The notes under the pieces are model-generated. The model saw only the letters and a program-made list of their open reading frames with translations. It did no database searches and had not been told where the DNA came from. The position numbers were made by a program, and so were the translations under genes. Of a stretch of 64,000 bases of DNA, positions 9,518 through 19,479 are shown piece by piece. Source of the DNA: a bacterium 1XD42-54. Lineage in GTDB: Bacteria > Bacillota > Clostridia > Lachnospirales > Lachnospiraceae. Position 1 is the first letter of the stretch; each line of letters opens with the position of its first letter. The stretch lies in the NCBI GenBank assembly GCA_003612585.1, contig RAZH01000001.1, positions 310,001 to 374,000 of the forward strand, written 5' to 3'.

Positions 9518-10438
9518 TTAGCTGGGAATTACATGCAGCTGTGAATCCGGCGAAGCCCCCGTCATAATCTCAATCGCTTCTGGAAGATTCCAAAGCTCCA
9601 CCTCTGTATGCTCTCCGCCATTCTCGCCGTCCCGTGTCCATGCCACCGGAAGCGCTGATGTTATTTTAAGATACTTTGTTTTAAACCGCACGACATTTTT
9701 GCTTGTCTCATCCTTCATCAGAATCGCCGTAATAACCTCCGGCCAGTCAGCCAGATTCTGAGGCGTGCGTACCAGCATAACCTCAAACAGCCCGTCATTC
9801 AGCTCCACATTTTTCCCGGTTAGCCCACGGATGCCCGCCACTGAGGTAGAATTGGAAACCATCCCATACATGAACTCTCCCTCATCGGTGAATTCCTCGC
9901 TCTCTATCCGAAGGAAATAGCTCTTCCAGCTTCCCACCCGCTTCATGCCCTCCAGGAGGTAGGCAGTATGGCCCAGCATGTTTTTCAGCTCCTGATTCGT
10001 CTGATAGGAAACATCGGTCAGAAAACCGAAAGCCGCCACATAAACGAAATACGCATCATTGAATTTACCGATATCACATGCAAAAGGATCTCCTTTTACA
10101 ATCAGCTCTGCAGCCTGCTCCATCTGCTTCGGAATACCGAGACTGTTTCCAAAATCATTCGTACTGCCCGCCGGTATGTAACCGATGGTCCGCTTTACTC
10201 CGCTTTGCATCAGCCCGCTTACCACCTCGTCCAGCGTGCCGTCGCCGCCGCTGCAGACCACCTCGTCGTAATCCCCGGCACATCTTTTTATAATATCGCT
10301 GGCATCCAGACCTTTTTTCGTCGGATATACCGTTATCTCATAACCATTTGCTGAAAAAAGCTCCAGAATTGCTGAAAGATGGTTCCTGATCAATCCCTTT
10401 CCTGATCTGGGATTGTACACAAACAGCATTTTTTTCAT
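9518..10438 (-). CDS. Diacylglycerol/lipid kinase family protein (YegS/DgkB-like)
   Basis: Cytoplasmic lipid kinase of 306 residues. The DAGK catalytic domain is recognised by VCSGGDGTLDEVVSGLM (nucleotide-binding GGDGT) and IPAGSTNDFGNSLGIP; the C-terminal beta-sandwich contains the NDGLFEVMLVR motif of the family. It would phosphorylate diacylglycerol or a related lipid using ATP. It sits between the GH2 glycosidase and the sugar kinase without obvious functional linkage. Confidence 0.92.
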   Translation of the reverse strand: MKKMLFVYNPRSGKGLIRNHLSAILELFSANGYEITVYPTKKGLDASDIIKRCAGDYDEVVCSGGDGTLDEVVSGLMQSGVKRTIGYIPAGSTNDFGNSLGIPKQMEQAAELIVKGDPFACDIGKFNDAYFVYVAAFGFLTDVSYQTNQELKNMLGHTAYLLEGMKRVGSWKSYFLRIESEEFTDEGEFMYGMVSNSTSVAGIRGLTGKNVELNDGLFEVMLVRTPQNLADWPEVITAILMKDETSKNVVRFKTKYLKITSALPVAWTRDGENGGEHTEVELWNLPEAIEIMTGASPDSQLHVIPS

Positions 10439-10514
10439 ATCCTGTCTCCTGTACTGTTTTCTATCTTATAATTTTGCCTGATCTCTCACAAGACAAATTA
10501 TTGTCAAATTATCT

Positions 10515-12374
10515 TCATTTTTTGTTATAAATACGGTCCGCGTCGCGCTTTTTCACCTTGCAGATTTTCCGGTCATACGTGTACAGGCCATTGATCTCTT
10601 CTTCCACATCGCACACCTGCGTATATACGGCTCCTGCAAGTCCCTCCTGCTCCAGCGCGCGTATCTGTTTCTGGAGCTGCACAAAAGCCTCCGCAAACTC
10701 TTCCACGTTCTGATAAGAGCGATATCCATAAGAAACGCTTGCATACATGTGGCCCGGAACCGGACAGGAATACCCTCCATATTCCGAGAGCACAAAAGGA
10801 CGCCTGCCTTTCTGTACCCGAAGCGGCCGGAAATAATTGTGGACACTCCGAATATCCCCGCCTCCCTGGTCAAACCAGCCGCTTGCATGGTCCACCAGAC
10901 GCGTAGGATCTTCACGTTTTATTTTTTTAGTCACGCGCAGCGCGTCAAACTGTCCCCAACCTTCATTAAACGGCACCCACATGCCGATACAGGGACAATT
11001 ATAGAGCTGCATCACTGCCGCAATACATTCCTCCAGCCACTGCGCGCGGGCCTGTTTATCAGTCCTTGCGAAAAAACTGTAATGGCTGTCCTTCACCTGC
11101 GTGCCCGCAGGCGGCAACACGGTCGGCAGATAGCACAGGCGTTTCAAATCCAGTGGTCCGCCTCCGTTTACCATATCCTGCCACACCAGCATGCCGATAC
11201 GGTCACAGTGATAATACCAGCGCATCGGTTCAATCTTCACGTGTTTGCGTAACATATTAAAACCAAGCTCTTTCATCTTGGTAATATCGAATACCATCGC
11301 CTCGTCACAGGGCGGCGTGTACAGGCTCTCCGGCCAGTACCCCTGGTCAAGTACCCCGTTCACAAAATATGGCTTATTATTCAAAAACAGCCGTGCAATC
11401 CCGTTTTTATCGTGCCCTGTCGAAAATTTACGCAGAGCAAAATAGCTTCTTATCGTGTCCTCACCCGCACGAATCACCAGATCATACAAAAAAGGATCCT
11501 CGGGGCTCCACACATGAACCTCCGGCAGCGTAATCACCGTCGTTGCCATTACCTTTTCAATCTGCTCTCCTGCATATACGCTGCATCTGCCCTCTGCCCC
11601 TCTTTCCGCCGCCACAAACGACGATGCCGGAATCTGGTGCAGATAAGAACTCCACCTGCCGCTGACCAGCACCGCCACATCCAGCGGCTCCGTCATCGTC
11701 AGCTCCAGCTTCACCTCTCCCTCATCAAACCGAGGCGTAATCTTTATATTCTCGATATAATTTTCCGGAACCCATTCCAGCCACACAGTCTGCCAGATGC
11801 CGCTTACTGCCGTATAAAACATTCCCTCCGGAGCCAGCGTCTGCTTTCCGCGTGCCGCCTGGCCCTTGTCCGTATCGTCCTGCACACGTACCCAGATCGT
11901 ATTCTTTCCCTCATGCAGCTGCTCTGTCACATCAAATGTAAAGGACAGATATCCTCCTCTGTGTCCGCCCAGAAGCTTTCCGTTCCACCAGACAATACAT
12001 CGCTCATCCACTGCCCCAAAATGCAGCAAAAGACGCTTGCCTTTTGGAACCTCCGGAATCTCCACACTACGAAAATACCAGAGGTATTCCCCTGGATGCA
12101 GCTTTTTCCCAACTCCGGACCGGCTGCTTTCCGGCGCAAACGGCACCAGAATCCTGCCGTCAAAATTCTCCGGTCTGTTTCCCTTTTTTGTAAATGCGTA
12201 ATGCCAGTGCCCATTCAAACAAATCCACTCACTGCGCTGCATCTGCGGCCTTGGATACTCCTTTGGTACCGCCTCCGATGCCGCCTGCTCACTCCAGACG
12301 GTCTGCAACTCATATGTTCTTTTCTTTTTCTTCTGTCCCGCCTTTGCCGCTGTCAGGGCATCCAATATGCGCAT
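10515..12374 (-). CDS. Glycoside hydrolase family 2 protein, cytoplasmic
   Basis: GH2 glycosidase of 619 residues: sugar-binding jelly-roll (about 40-215), Ig-like domain (about 220-320), then TIM barrel. The general acid/base is the glutamate of PFNEGWGQ, and the probable nucleophile is the glutamate of LSEYGGY. No signal peptide is present, so it would act on imported oligosaccharides or glycosides. Family members include beta-galactosidases and beta-glucuronidases; which one cannot be told here. Start at ATG 12374 (AAGGAG 8 bases upstream) is preferred to the GTG 9 bases earlier, where the box would be too close. Confidence 0.88.
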   Translation of the reverse strand: MRILDALTAAKAGQKKKKRTYELQTVWSEQAASEAVPKEYPRPQMQRSEWICLNGHWHYAFTKKGNRPENFDGRILVPFAPESSRSGVGKKLHPGEYLWYFRSVEIPEVPKGKRLLLHFGAVDERCIVWWNGKLLGGHRGGYLSFTFDVTEQLHEGKNTIWVRVQDDTDKGQAARGKQTLAPEGMFYTAVSGIWQTVWLEWVPENYIENIKITPRFDEGEVKLELTMTEPLDVAVLVSGRWSSYLHQIPASSFVAAERGAEGRCSVYAGEQIEKVMATTVITLPEVHVWSPEDPFLYDLVIRAGEDTIRSYFALRKFSTGHDKNGIARLFLNNKPYFVNGVLDQGYWPESLYTPPCDEAMVFDITKMKELGFNMLRKHVKIEPMRWYYHCDRIGMLVWQDMVNGGGPLDLKRLCYLPTVLPPAGTQVKDSHYSFFARTDKQARAQWLEECIAAVMQLYNCPCIGMWVPFNEGWGQFDALRVTKKIKREDPTRLVDHASGWFDQGGGDIRSVHNYFRPLRVQKGRRPFVLSEYGGYSCPVPGHMYASVSYGYRSYQNVEEFAEAFVQLQKQIRALEQEGLAGAVYTQVCDVEEEINGLYTYDRKICKVKKRDADRIYNKK

Positions 12375-12450
12375 TCTGCTCACTCCTTCTCCCTCAGTTC
12401 AGGGGCTACCCCAAAATCGGTATTTTGGTAACAGTTCCCTCGCTACCAAC

Positions 12451-12479
12451 AGTATAAATCATTTCTTCTCATGAACCAA
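12451..12479 (-). promoter_or_regulatory. Promoter of the cytoplasmic GH2 gene
   Basis: Minus strand: TTGGTT (12474-12479), 17-base spacer, TATACT (12451-12456). The roughly 70-base leader contains a small hairpin (CCAAAAT and ATTTTGG halves around 12411-12430) that could act as an operator or leader element. Confidence 0.6.
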
Positions 12480-12553
12480 GTAGATTCTTAAGATTTAAGA
12501 TAATCTTTATGAATTTAAAAAAATGCTATACTGGTTTCTTTTTCTTTTTGCCA

Positions 12554-12597
12554 TAATAAAAGGCCTTCTATGAACTAGATTTTATCATAGAAGACCT
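12554..12597 (-). terminator. Rho-independent terminator of the DUF3887-like gene
   Basis: Hairpin with 13-bp arms (12561-12573 and 12585-12597, one G-T pair), followed on the minus strand by TTTTATT. It lies 59 bases beyond the stop codon at 12656. Confidence 0.8.
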
Positions 12598-12655
12598 GAT
12601 ATTCAAACTTTTACAGACTTTTTTCACAGTCTTTGTTTAAATAAATATTTTTAAA

Positions 12656-13477
12656 CTATTTGTAACTATTTAAAATTTCTCCAACTGCCTTTTCCACCGT
12701 ATCAAATTGTGCATACCCATCCAGATACAGACAGATATTCCCCTCCTCACCAATCAACAAAACATCCTTATCAAAAGGATCTTCCATCTCACTGGCGATA
12801 CGCAGCAATTCTTCTTTCTCTGACTCTTCACCAATCAAGACGATACGTTGTATTCTACCGCTTTCCTGTTTCAGCAGCTTGAGTATATCCGGAATAGAAT
12901 CCTCCGTCTTTTCCTGCTGTACGGACAAATATCCCATTCCATGATCGAAGACGTTTTGGAGCAGTTCGTCTGAGACATCCTTATTAAAAATCAGGAGACC
13001 AAAAGAATCTGTTTCTGGAAACGCAAATTTTATTTTCGTTTCTGCTTCTTTTTCCGGATTCTCTTTCGCTTTTACAGACACAAGCCCGACATTGTTCAGC
13101 TCATCATTTGTCCCCAGCGTAATGCCAAATATCACCTCATTTTTCTCATAGCTTAAAGTAAAATTGGCAGACATAAGCGTCTCGTTTTCTACATAATTCA
13201 CGTCTGTCACTTCCAGAACCGATCCGTAGCTGTTTTCCAGGGAAAGCCACAAATTCTCCAGGGAAGAAGGATATCCCCCTAACGCCCCTACAAGTTCCAA
13301 ACTGCATTCCTCAAACACAGCGTCATAATCTTTTTCCAGAAAATCCTGCATAATCGAGACTGCTTTCTTTTCAGTCGCATTTTCTGCAGGTAAATCCAAT
13401 TCCAATGCCAACCCGGAGATTGGTATCAGCAGACTGAAAACTATACTTCCTACATAACTCATTTTTTTCAAAAACAC
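12656..13477 (-). CDS. Exported protein with DUF3887-like domain
   Basis: A 273-residue protein with a signal peptide (hydrophobic core about residues 9-24). Residues 35-130 look like a DUF3887 domain, a small NTF2-like fold: MQDFLEKDYDAVFEECS, then SLENSYGSVLEVTDVN and alternating strands. The remaining 140 residues have no clear assignment but include VLIGEESEKEELLRIASEMED. It follows the secreted beta-galactosidase gene with a 132-base gap holding a hairpin, so it may be transcribed separately or by readthrough. Function unknown. Confidence 0.7.
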   Translation of the reverse strand: MFLKKMSYVGSIVFSLLIPISGLALELDLPAENATEKKAVSIMQDFLEKDYDAVFEECSLELVGALGGYPSSLENLWLSLENSYGSVLEVTDVNYVENETLMSANFTLSYEKNEVIFGITLGTNDELNNVGLVSVKAKENPEKEAETKIKFAFPETDSFGLLIFNKDVSDELLQNVFDHGMGYLSVQQEKTEDSIPDILKLLKQESGRIQRIVLIGEESEKEELLRIASEMEDPFDKDVLLIGEEGNICLYLDGYAQFDTVEKAVGEILNSYK

Positions 13478-13561
13478 GTTCTATCCCTCTTCCTCTAGAT
13501 AAACCAGAACTAAAATTTTTGCAATCCTACACAAACATTTATTTTCAGGTATCTAATATGC

Positions 13562-13599
13562 CGGCAGAATATGAATACATTTCCAGCAATATTCTGCCG
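13562..13599 (-). terminator. Hairpin after the secreted GH2 gene
   Basis: Perfect 11-bp arms CGGCAGAATAT (13562-13572) and ATATTCTGCCG (13589-13599), starting 10 bases past the stop of the GH2 gene. No clean T-run follows on the minus strand, so it may stabilise the message or terminate weakly. Confidence 0.45.
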
Positions 13600-13609
13600 A
13601 CTTTCTCGC

Positions 13610-16600
13610 TTATTTTGCAAAAGCGTCAATCTCAGCCAACTGAATAGTACCGTCCTCTGTATGTGGCGTCGCATTAAACATATAGATCCGTATTCGATCC
13701 GTAGTAACTGTATCAAAGGAAAGGCTAGTTGCTTTCAGACTTTCTTCTGCAAAAGTTATCTCTGTATTTGCCGCCGCTTTCCAACTCATTCCATCCCAGT
13801 AGTATACCTTAATATCTCCTGGAAGCGATGCGATACGCGGAGCCATCGTATTCATACTATAATAACCCGCATCCTCTATCACATCCGGAAGTGTTTCCCC
13901 GATAACAAAGTACAGATCCATAGCGTTCAGGGTCTGATATTCCTCCCAGGTAAACTCAATATACGTATCCTCCAAAGATGTATCACCTGCCACCATAATA
14001 TCATAGTTGAGTGACGTGGAGTTCTTTACCCGGTTGTCCCAGCAGGAGGCAAGATCTCCATCAAGCACATTTGCTATTTGTCTCGTTGAATTACTGGTAA
14101 AGCTAGCGGTAGAAGCGATGGAAAATGCGGATGCATCTAACAAATCTTTGCTTTCCTCATATGTTATATTGGCAGTAACCTTACAATCTGAGTATTCTAT
14201 CATCCCTTCCATACCGTTCCAGGTAACCTGTTCAAAACCTGTCAGCCCGTCTGAATAAGTAACTTTTACCCGTTTCGGTAAAACCGCCTCCGCTTCACCG
14301 TAAACTGTTAAGTTTACAGGCTCCACAGCTGTAATTTCATATACGACAATATTAGCTTTTGCCCCAAGATCAGAAACAATTTCATATTCTCCCGCTGCAC
14401 CGGTATCCGGTATATTCGGCCACTTGACGTTTACAGATGTTACGCTTCCATCACTATGAACTGCATTGATCTCCTCCGGAAGTTCAAGCTCTGCTCCGAC
14501 AGGAATGCGTATATCAACATCCTGATAGCCAATTACATCTTTGGAATCATCCTCTGTGGTAAAGAGATGAAGCGTACCAGTTTCCAGATCATCCCCATAT
14601 ACTTTTACAGTTACCTCTCCTGCCTCTTCAGACTGAAGTGCAATTTCCATCAAGCCCATGTGTGACGAATGTTCACTATAATAAGAGAACTGTGTTCCTC
14701 CGTATTTCCAAGCTTCATGTTCGCCCTGATAACCATTTGATACTCCGGCAATTTTCGCGCCTTCTGCCACAATCTTTAAATCTTTATCTGCATCACGGCA
14801 CAATACGCCGTTTTCATCCACGATGGATGCCGTAACATAAATCATTCCGTCGCCATCGCTCTTCATTGCGTTCTTGTCTGCTTCCAGTTCAATGGATTTT
14901 GGCGCACTGTACGTATCAACCTCATATTCGGCTAGGGCGGTTCCATCCTCATCATAAGCAACCACTTTCAAATTCCCCGCTTCATACGGAACATCCCATG
15001 TCAGGTGAAGGTATCCGTATTCTCCGTTGGGGCTCAAATATCCGCCCGTATTTACGTCGCTGGTATTCGTTGCATCATCCGCCGTAGCTTCCATGGTCTC
15101 ATAATAATCAATACCAAAGGTTGTTGTCTTCTTTGCAAACTTTCGTACTCCCAATGATTCTCCGTTCAAAAACAGCTCTGCTTTCGGGCAATTCGTATAA
15201 ACTTCAACTAATACATCATCTCCATCGCTCCATACGTTCCAGTCATCCGGGACAATGTATGCCATTGGAGCATCCTCTTTATTTGTCCACTGACTCTGAA
15301 ACAGATAATACGAATCCTTAGGGAAACCGGCAAAGTCAACAAATCCATGATGACTAGTTGCGACCATATCAGGCTCATTCGGAATCTTTGGATCAATTCC
15401 TTCTCCCATATAATCAATACCGGTCCAGACAAACGTACCGCCATTTATATTTCCATAATCGCGAATATACTTCAAACCATATTCTCTAGTAGGCGATAAG
15501 GCAATCTCTCCATTATTGTAACCGCCACCGCCGACACGCCCCGCCGTATAATCTCTGCTAACCGTAAGTTCGCCAGCACCATAATAAGAACCTTTTGCAG
15601 TCAGCAAATGGAGTCCCTCTGTTTCACAGGTTGCCAGATTCGGGAACCATTCGCGAATTGCTTTCACAGTTTGCACAACACTGTACTGTGTTCCCAGAAC
15701 TCCGCCAATGCTTTCCAGATATTCTCCGACATTAATCCACTGTTCCCCATATGTTTCTCTCGTCGCTTCAACACCTCCGCGGAAAGCGTCCGTTGCCTGA
15801 CAAATTACATGATATGGGTCTACCTGGAGCGCTCTTTGCGCAAGACGAATCACTTCAGTATCTATGCCAAATTCCGGCTCCGGATTAAACTCTGCACCAT
15901 ACAGTTCGCGCAGGAGTTCTTCTGTCGCCCATTCCGGCTTTTCGTTCAGATTACGCAGCTCATTTGCTGTCGACCACATGATGATACATGGATTGTTTCG
16001 ATGACGCATAATCATTTCCTGAATATGCTGATCTCCCCAGCAGTACGGCGCTTCCTTATATTCACCATCAACGGCCAGCGTTACCTCTGGATATCCTCCA
16101 TCCGGTGTTCCCGCCCAGTCCACTGGAACCTCGTCATTAAACCATTTTCCCCAGTCATACGCACTCTTTCCGCCTGTTACATGGTCTGCACTCTCTTCAA
16201 GCACCATAACGCCCAGTTTATTACATGCATCTATAAATTCCTGGTTTTCCGGATTATGTGCTGTACGGATTGCATTCACGCCCATCTCTTTCATAATCCG
16301 GACTTTTCGCTCTAATGCATCCGGTTCAGAAACCGTCCCGATCATGCCGTTTTCGTGATGCAGATTGACTCCCTGGAGCAAAATATATTCGCCGTTAAGG
16401 GAAAATCCGTCGTTTGCGCTTACCTCAAACCATTTGAAACCAAAAGGTGTCGTATAGCAGTCCACTGCCTGATCTCCGTCAAACAATTCCACTACTGCTG
16501 TATAAAGATTCGGATTCTCACAATCCCACAATTCGGGATTCTCTACATGAACCGTCTGAAGAATTGACTGTTTCTCATTTGCTGAAACCGATACTCCCTC

Positions 16601-17524
16601 GGAGGTCCCTGTAATAAATACATCTCCTTTTTCATCGTACAGTGTTGTAACTATTTTTGCATCTGAGATATCCTTCACGGAATAGATTTCCGCTGTTACC
16701 TGCATTTCTGCACTTTGATCCTTCGGATACGTCTCACTGATTTCCGGTGTGGCAAGATAAACGCTATTGCGAACAAAACGGGTATCCGTATCTACCAAAA
16801 TACGAACAGGTCGATAAATTCCTCGCCCAGAGTACCATCTGCTGGAAGCCACCTTATCGGAGCACCTTACTGCAATCACATTTTCTTCCCCATACTTCAG
16901 ATACGGGCTGATGTCATAACAAAATCCCATATATCCGCTTGGGTATTCTCCAACCAGCTCACCGTTCACATAAACGGTCGAGTCCATATAAACTCCGTCG
17001 AACTCAACCGAAATCTTTTTGCCCTTTAATTCCTCCGGAACCATAAATGTTTTGCGGTAGAAGCCAACTCCTCCTGGCAGAAATCCTGCCCCTGCAGTCG
17101 TTTCACCATTTTCGCTACGATAACGGGCAAACTCAATCCCCCAGTCGTGTGGGACATCTACTGTCCTCCACCCACTGTCGTCAAAGTTTGGCTGGATCAT
17201 TTCCACTGTTGAAGGACCCTCTACCCCATCTTTTAATCCTTTTTTAATGGAAGTGTTTACTACTTTTCCTTCAGCATCCAGAGTTTCTTCTACAAAATCT
17301 GTTTTTACAGTAGACAAATAGAATTTCCAGTCAGAGGTAAAATCAATTTCTCCAAATTCAACCTCATCCAAGCTCTGGACTTCATATCCCGATTCATCAT
17401 ATGCTGCCGTTGCCAGGCCATTTTCTTCCGATGCCGTCAGCGCCAGTATATTTCCCGAGAACAATGTGGTGACCATAACTGCTGATGCCGTTAAAGCTGC
17501 TGTTTTCTTAAATTTTTTCAGCAT
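13610..17524 (-). CDS. Secreted multidomain GH2 beta-galactosidase-like enzyme
   Basis: Exported glycosidase of 1304 residues. A signal peptide (residues 1-32) is followed by the GH2 sugar-binding domain (about 55-240), Ig-like domain (250-345) and TIM barrel (350-690). The barrel has TAHNPENQEF, the acid/base in MWSTANELR, and a candidate nucleophile in CETEG (assignment tentative). After it come DUF4982-like and Ig-like modules (TVYGEAEAVLPKRVKVTYSDG) and a C-terminal discoidin/CBM32-like galactose-binding domain (about 1145-1304). No LPXTG anchor is seen. Start at 17524 with AAAGGAG. It is divergent from a histidine kinase/regulator/sugar-binding-protein operon, which probably controls it. 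Confidence 0.9.
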   Translation of the reverse strand: MLKKFKKTAALTASAVMVTTLFSGNILALTASEENGLATAAYDESGYEVQSLDEVEFGEIDFTSDWKFYLSTVKTDFVEETLDAEGKVVNTSIKKGLKDGVEGPSTVEMIQPNFDDSGWRTVDVPHDWGIEFARYRSENGETTAGAGFLPGGVGFYRKTFMVPEELKGKKISVEFDGVYMDSTVYVNGELVGEYPSGYMGFCYDISPYLKYGEENVIAVRCSDKVASSRWYSGRGIYRPVRILVDTDTRFVRNSVYLATPEISETYPKDQSAEMQVTAEIYSVKDISDAKIVTTLYDEKGDVFITGTSEGVSVSANEKQSILQTVHVENPELWDCENPNLYTAVVELFDGDQAVDCYTTPFGFKWFEVSANDGFSLNGEYILLQGVNLHHENGMIGTVSEPDALERKVRIMKEMGVNAIRTAHNPENQEFIDACNKLGVMVLEESADHVTGGKSAYDWGKWFNDEVPVDWAGTPDGGYPEVTLAVDGEYKEAPYCWGDQHIQEMIMRHRNNPCIIMWSTANELRNLNEKPEWATEELLRELYGAEFNPEPEFGIDTEVIRLAQRALQVDPYHVICQATDAFRGGVEATRETYGEQWINVGEYLESIGGVLGTQYSVVQTVKAIREWFPNLATCETEGLHLLTAKGSYYGAGELTVSRDYTAGRVGGGGYNNGEIALSPTREYGLKYIRDYGNINGGTFVWTGIDYMGEGIDPKIPNEPDMVATSHHGFVDFAGFPKDSYYLFQSQWTNKEDAPMAYIVPDDWNVWSDGDDVLVEVYTNCPKAELFLNGESLGVRKFAKKTTTFGIDYYETMEATADDATNTSDVNTGGYLSPNGEYGYLHLTWDVPYEAGNLKVVAYDEDGTALAEYEVDTYSAPKSIELEADKNAMKSDGDGMIYVTASIVDENGVLCRDADKDLKIVAEGAKIAGVSNGYQGEHEAWKYGGTQFSYYSEHSSHMGLMEIALQSEEAGEVTVKVYGDDLETGTLHLFTTEDDSKDVIGYQDVDIRIPVGAELELPEEINAVHSDGSVTSVNVKWPNIPDTGAAGEYEIVSDLGAKANIVVYEITAVEPVNLTVYGEAEAVLPKRVKVTYSDGLTGFEQVTWNGMEGMIEYSDCKVTANITYEESKDLLDASAFSIASTASFTSNSTRQIANVLDGDLASCWDNRVKNSTSLNYDIMVAGDTSLEDTYIEFTWEEYQTLNAMDLYFVIGETLPDVIEDAGYYSMNTMAPRIASLPGDIKVYYWDGMSWKAAANTEITFAEESLKATSLSFDTVTTDRIRIYMFNATPHTEDGTIQLAEIDAFAK

Positions 17525-17656
17525 GATTTTCTCCTTTTGCTCAGTCAATAAAATAAGTGATCAGTTAACGGAATTAAGGATATCATACGCCCTTTTTCAT
17601 CGATATAATTTTTGTAAGCATATATAACAGTATCGTCAGCTTTTCCCGCTGATTTC

Positions 17657-17685
17657 TTTACTAGCACCGGCTTTCATCGTATAAT
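17657..17685 (+). promoter_or_regulatory. Promoter of the second sensor-kinase operon
   Basis: TTTACT (17657-17662), 17-base spacer, TATAAT (17680-17685), 35 bases before the kinase start. It lies in the divergent region shared with the secreted GH2 gene. Confidence 0.65.
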
Positions 17686-17720
17686 GCTATTAAATATTTT
17701 CCACATAAAAAGGAGTGTTT

Positions 17721-19460
17721 ATGAATTTCAGAAACCATACTAAAGCTGCCTTTTCCCGCCTTCGTATTAAGCACATTTTTTTAATTATTCTATTGATTAT
17801 TTCTGTCATTGCTGTGTTTGCGTTCTTCTGCGTCAGATCATTAACTTCTTCCCTAGCCTACCGGCAGATTGATAAAACCAATCAATCTGTTCTTTCTTTT
17901 GTATCTCAGAATCTGAATACATCTGTTTCACAAATTGATCAGGAATTTTACTATCTGTTGAACAGCAATCCGGATACTACTATACTTGAAACTATGTCTA
18001 CGGATTTTAATCATTTTCATGCCGCCTCCTCCCTTGTCCAGGCCATAAAACGTATTTATGAAAGCTCCGGGCTGCTCGAAATGGTATTTTTATATTCTCC
18101 CGCCGGAGAGACACCGGAGTATCTTCTGTACAGTGACCAATTATTCAGTGTTTCTGACAGTACCGTATTAAAAGAACACAGTATGAAACTTTGTGAGTCT
18201 TCTCTGTCCGGTTCGAAGCTTCCCAGTACAAGCTGGTTTAACCAGGAAATTAATGGGATACCTTATTTGACCAGAATCGTACGAATAGGACAGACGTTTT
18301 GCGGAGGTTTTATCCGTCTTTCGGCTTTGCTCGAGCAATTGAATACTCATTTCCGGGCCGTTGGTTCCTGCACAATCTTTTCCTCTGACGGACAATGGCT
18401 CTGCGGCGATCATACGTTTTCAGCCCAGGAAACAGTTTCTCTTTCTGATACTTTTACATTACTTCAGAAGGACCGTGAACAATATATTGTATCCGTTGCT
18501 ACCCCGCAATTATTGGATATCTGCATTGCGATGTATTTACCAGTAAGTCAACTTCCCGGATCCATTTTTCAAGACTATATTGACTTTATTTTTATCTGCT
18601 TCCTCCTGATCCTCCTGACTGTCCTGATCTATATTTGCTTTGTTTTAATGAACAGACCCTTTTTGTACCTGTCCAGAGCCATGCAGATTATTATTCAGGA
18701 TAATCCAAACTTTCGTATTGAAAAGAAATCCTATATCTATGAAGCGTCTCAAATTTATGACACCTTCAACCATATGTTGGACGAACTTGAACATCTTAAA
18801 TCCGAACTTTATGAGAAAGAAAAAGTCGTGAGACAGTTTTTACAGACACAGTTAAAGTCCCACTTTTTTCTAAACTGCTTAAATATTATTTATTCCATGG
18901 CACAAACCGGACGATACAATCTGATTCAGAAGCTGTCCATGTGCCTGGTCAAACATTTTCGCTATCTTTCGTTAAACAGCGAAGAACTCATTCCACTGCG
19001 CAAGGAACTCGAACATATAAATAACTACATGGAAATACAGCAGCTGCGTTTTCCGGGAAAAATCACATATCAGTGTAACATTAAAGAAACCCTGTATGAC
19101 TGCCCGATCCCGCTTCTTATGCTCCATACTTTTCTCGAAAATTCCGTCCAATATGGCCGTAATGACTCCGCTGTTTCATCCATTATTCTCTCTGCTGAAT
19201 TTGCACTGCATCAGGAGAAAAAAGGTATTCTCTTTATGATCCGGGATTGCGGAAAGGGATTTTCAGACGAATTACTTGCCTTTTATCGGCAAGAACATAC
19301 CCATGTCACTCCAGGCTATGAACATGGGATTGGTATTTTAAATATACAGAGCCGGCTACATTTTATTTATAAAGGGGATGAGTTCCTTGAAATCACAAAC
19401 CACGTATCTGGAGGAGCTCAAATCAAAATCTGGTTACCTATTGACAATAATTACACTTAA
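17721..19460 (+). CDS. Sensor histidine kinase (YesM type)
   Basis: Kinase of 579 residues: TM1 (about 20-42), extracellular sensor domain (dCache-like size, about 45-285), TM2 (about 290-315), HAMP (NRPFLYLSRAMQ onward), His_kinase motif TQLKSHFFLNCLNIIY with predicted phospho-histidine H381 (SH instead of the usual PH), and HATPase (LHTFLENSVQYG; RDCGKGFSDE). Start at ATG 17721 follows AAAGGAG. Cognate regulator and sugar-binding lipoprotein follow immediately. Probably senses a galactoside-derived sugar for the divergent secreted GH2; that target is inferred from position only. Confidence 0.92.
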   Translation: MNFRNHTKAAFSRLRIKHIFLIILLIISVIAVFAFFCVRSLTSSLAYRQIDKTNQSVLSFVSQNLNTSVSQIDQEFYYLLNSNPDTTILETMSTDFNHFHAASSLVQAIKRIYESSGLLEMVFLYSPAGETPEYLLYSDQLFSVSDSTVLKEHSMKLCESSLSGSKLPSTSWFNQEINGIPYLTRIVRIGQTFCGGFIRLSALLEQLNTHFRAVGSCTIFSSDGQWLCGDHTFSAQETVSLSDTFTLLQKDREQYIVSVATPQLLDICIAMYLPVSQLPGSIFQDYIDFIFICFLLILLTVLIYICFVLMNRPFLYLSRAMQIIIQDNPNFRIEKKSYIYEASQIYDTFNHMLDELEHLKSELYEKEKVVRQFLQTQLKSHFFLNCLNIIYSMAQTGRYNLIQKLSMCLVKHFRYLSLNSEELIPLRKELEHINNYMEIQQLRFPGKITYQCNIKETLYDCPIPLLMLHTFLENSVQYGRNDSAVSSIILSAEFALHQEKKGILFMIRDCGKGFSDELLAFYRQEHTHVTPGYEHGIGILNIQSRLHFIYKGDEFLEITNHVSGGAQIKIWLPIDNNYT

Positions 19461-19479
19461 AACAAGGAGGACATTTCTT

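Noticed and set aside
11412-12431. Plus-strand 339-codon frame opposite the cytoplasmic GH2 gene
   Set aside because: Antisense shadow of a conserved glycosidase; the translation is rich in R, H and C with no domain signal.
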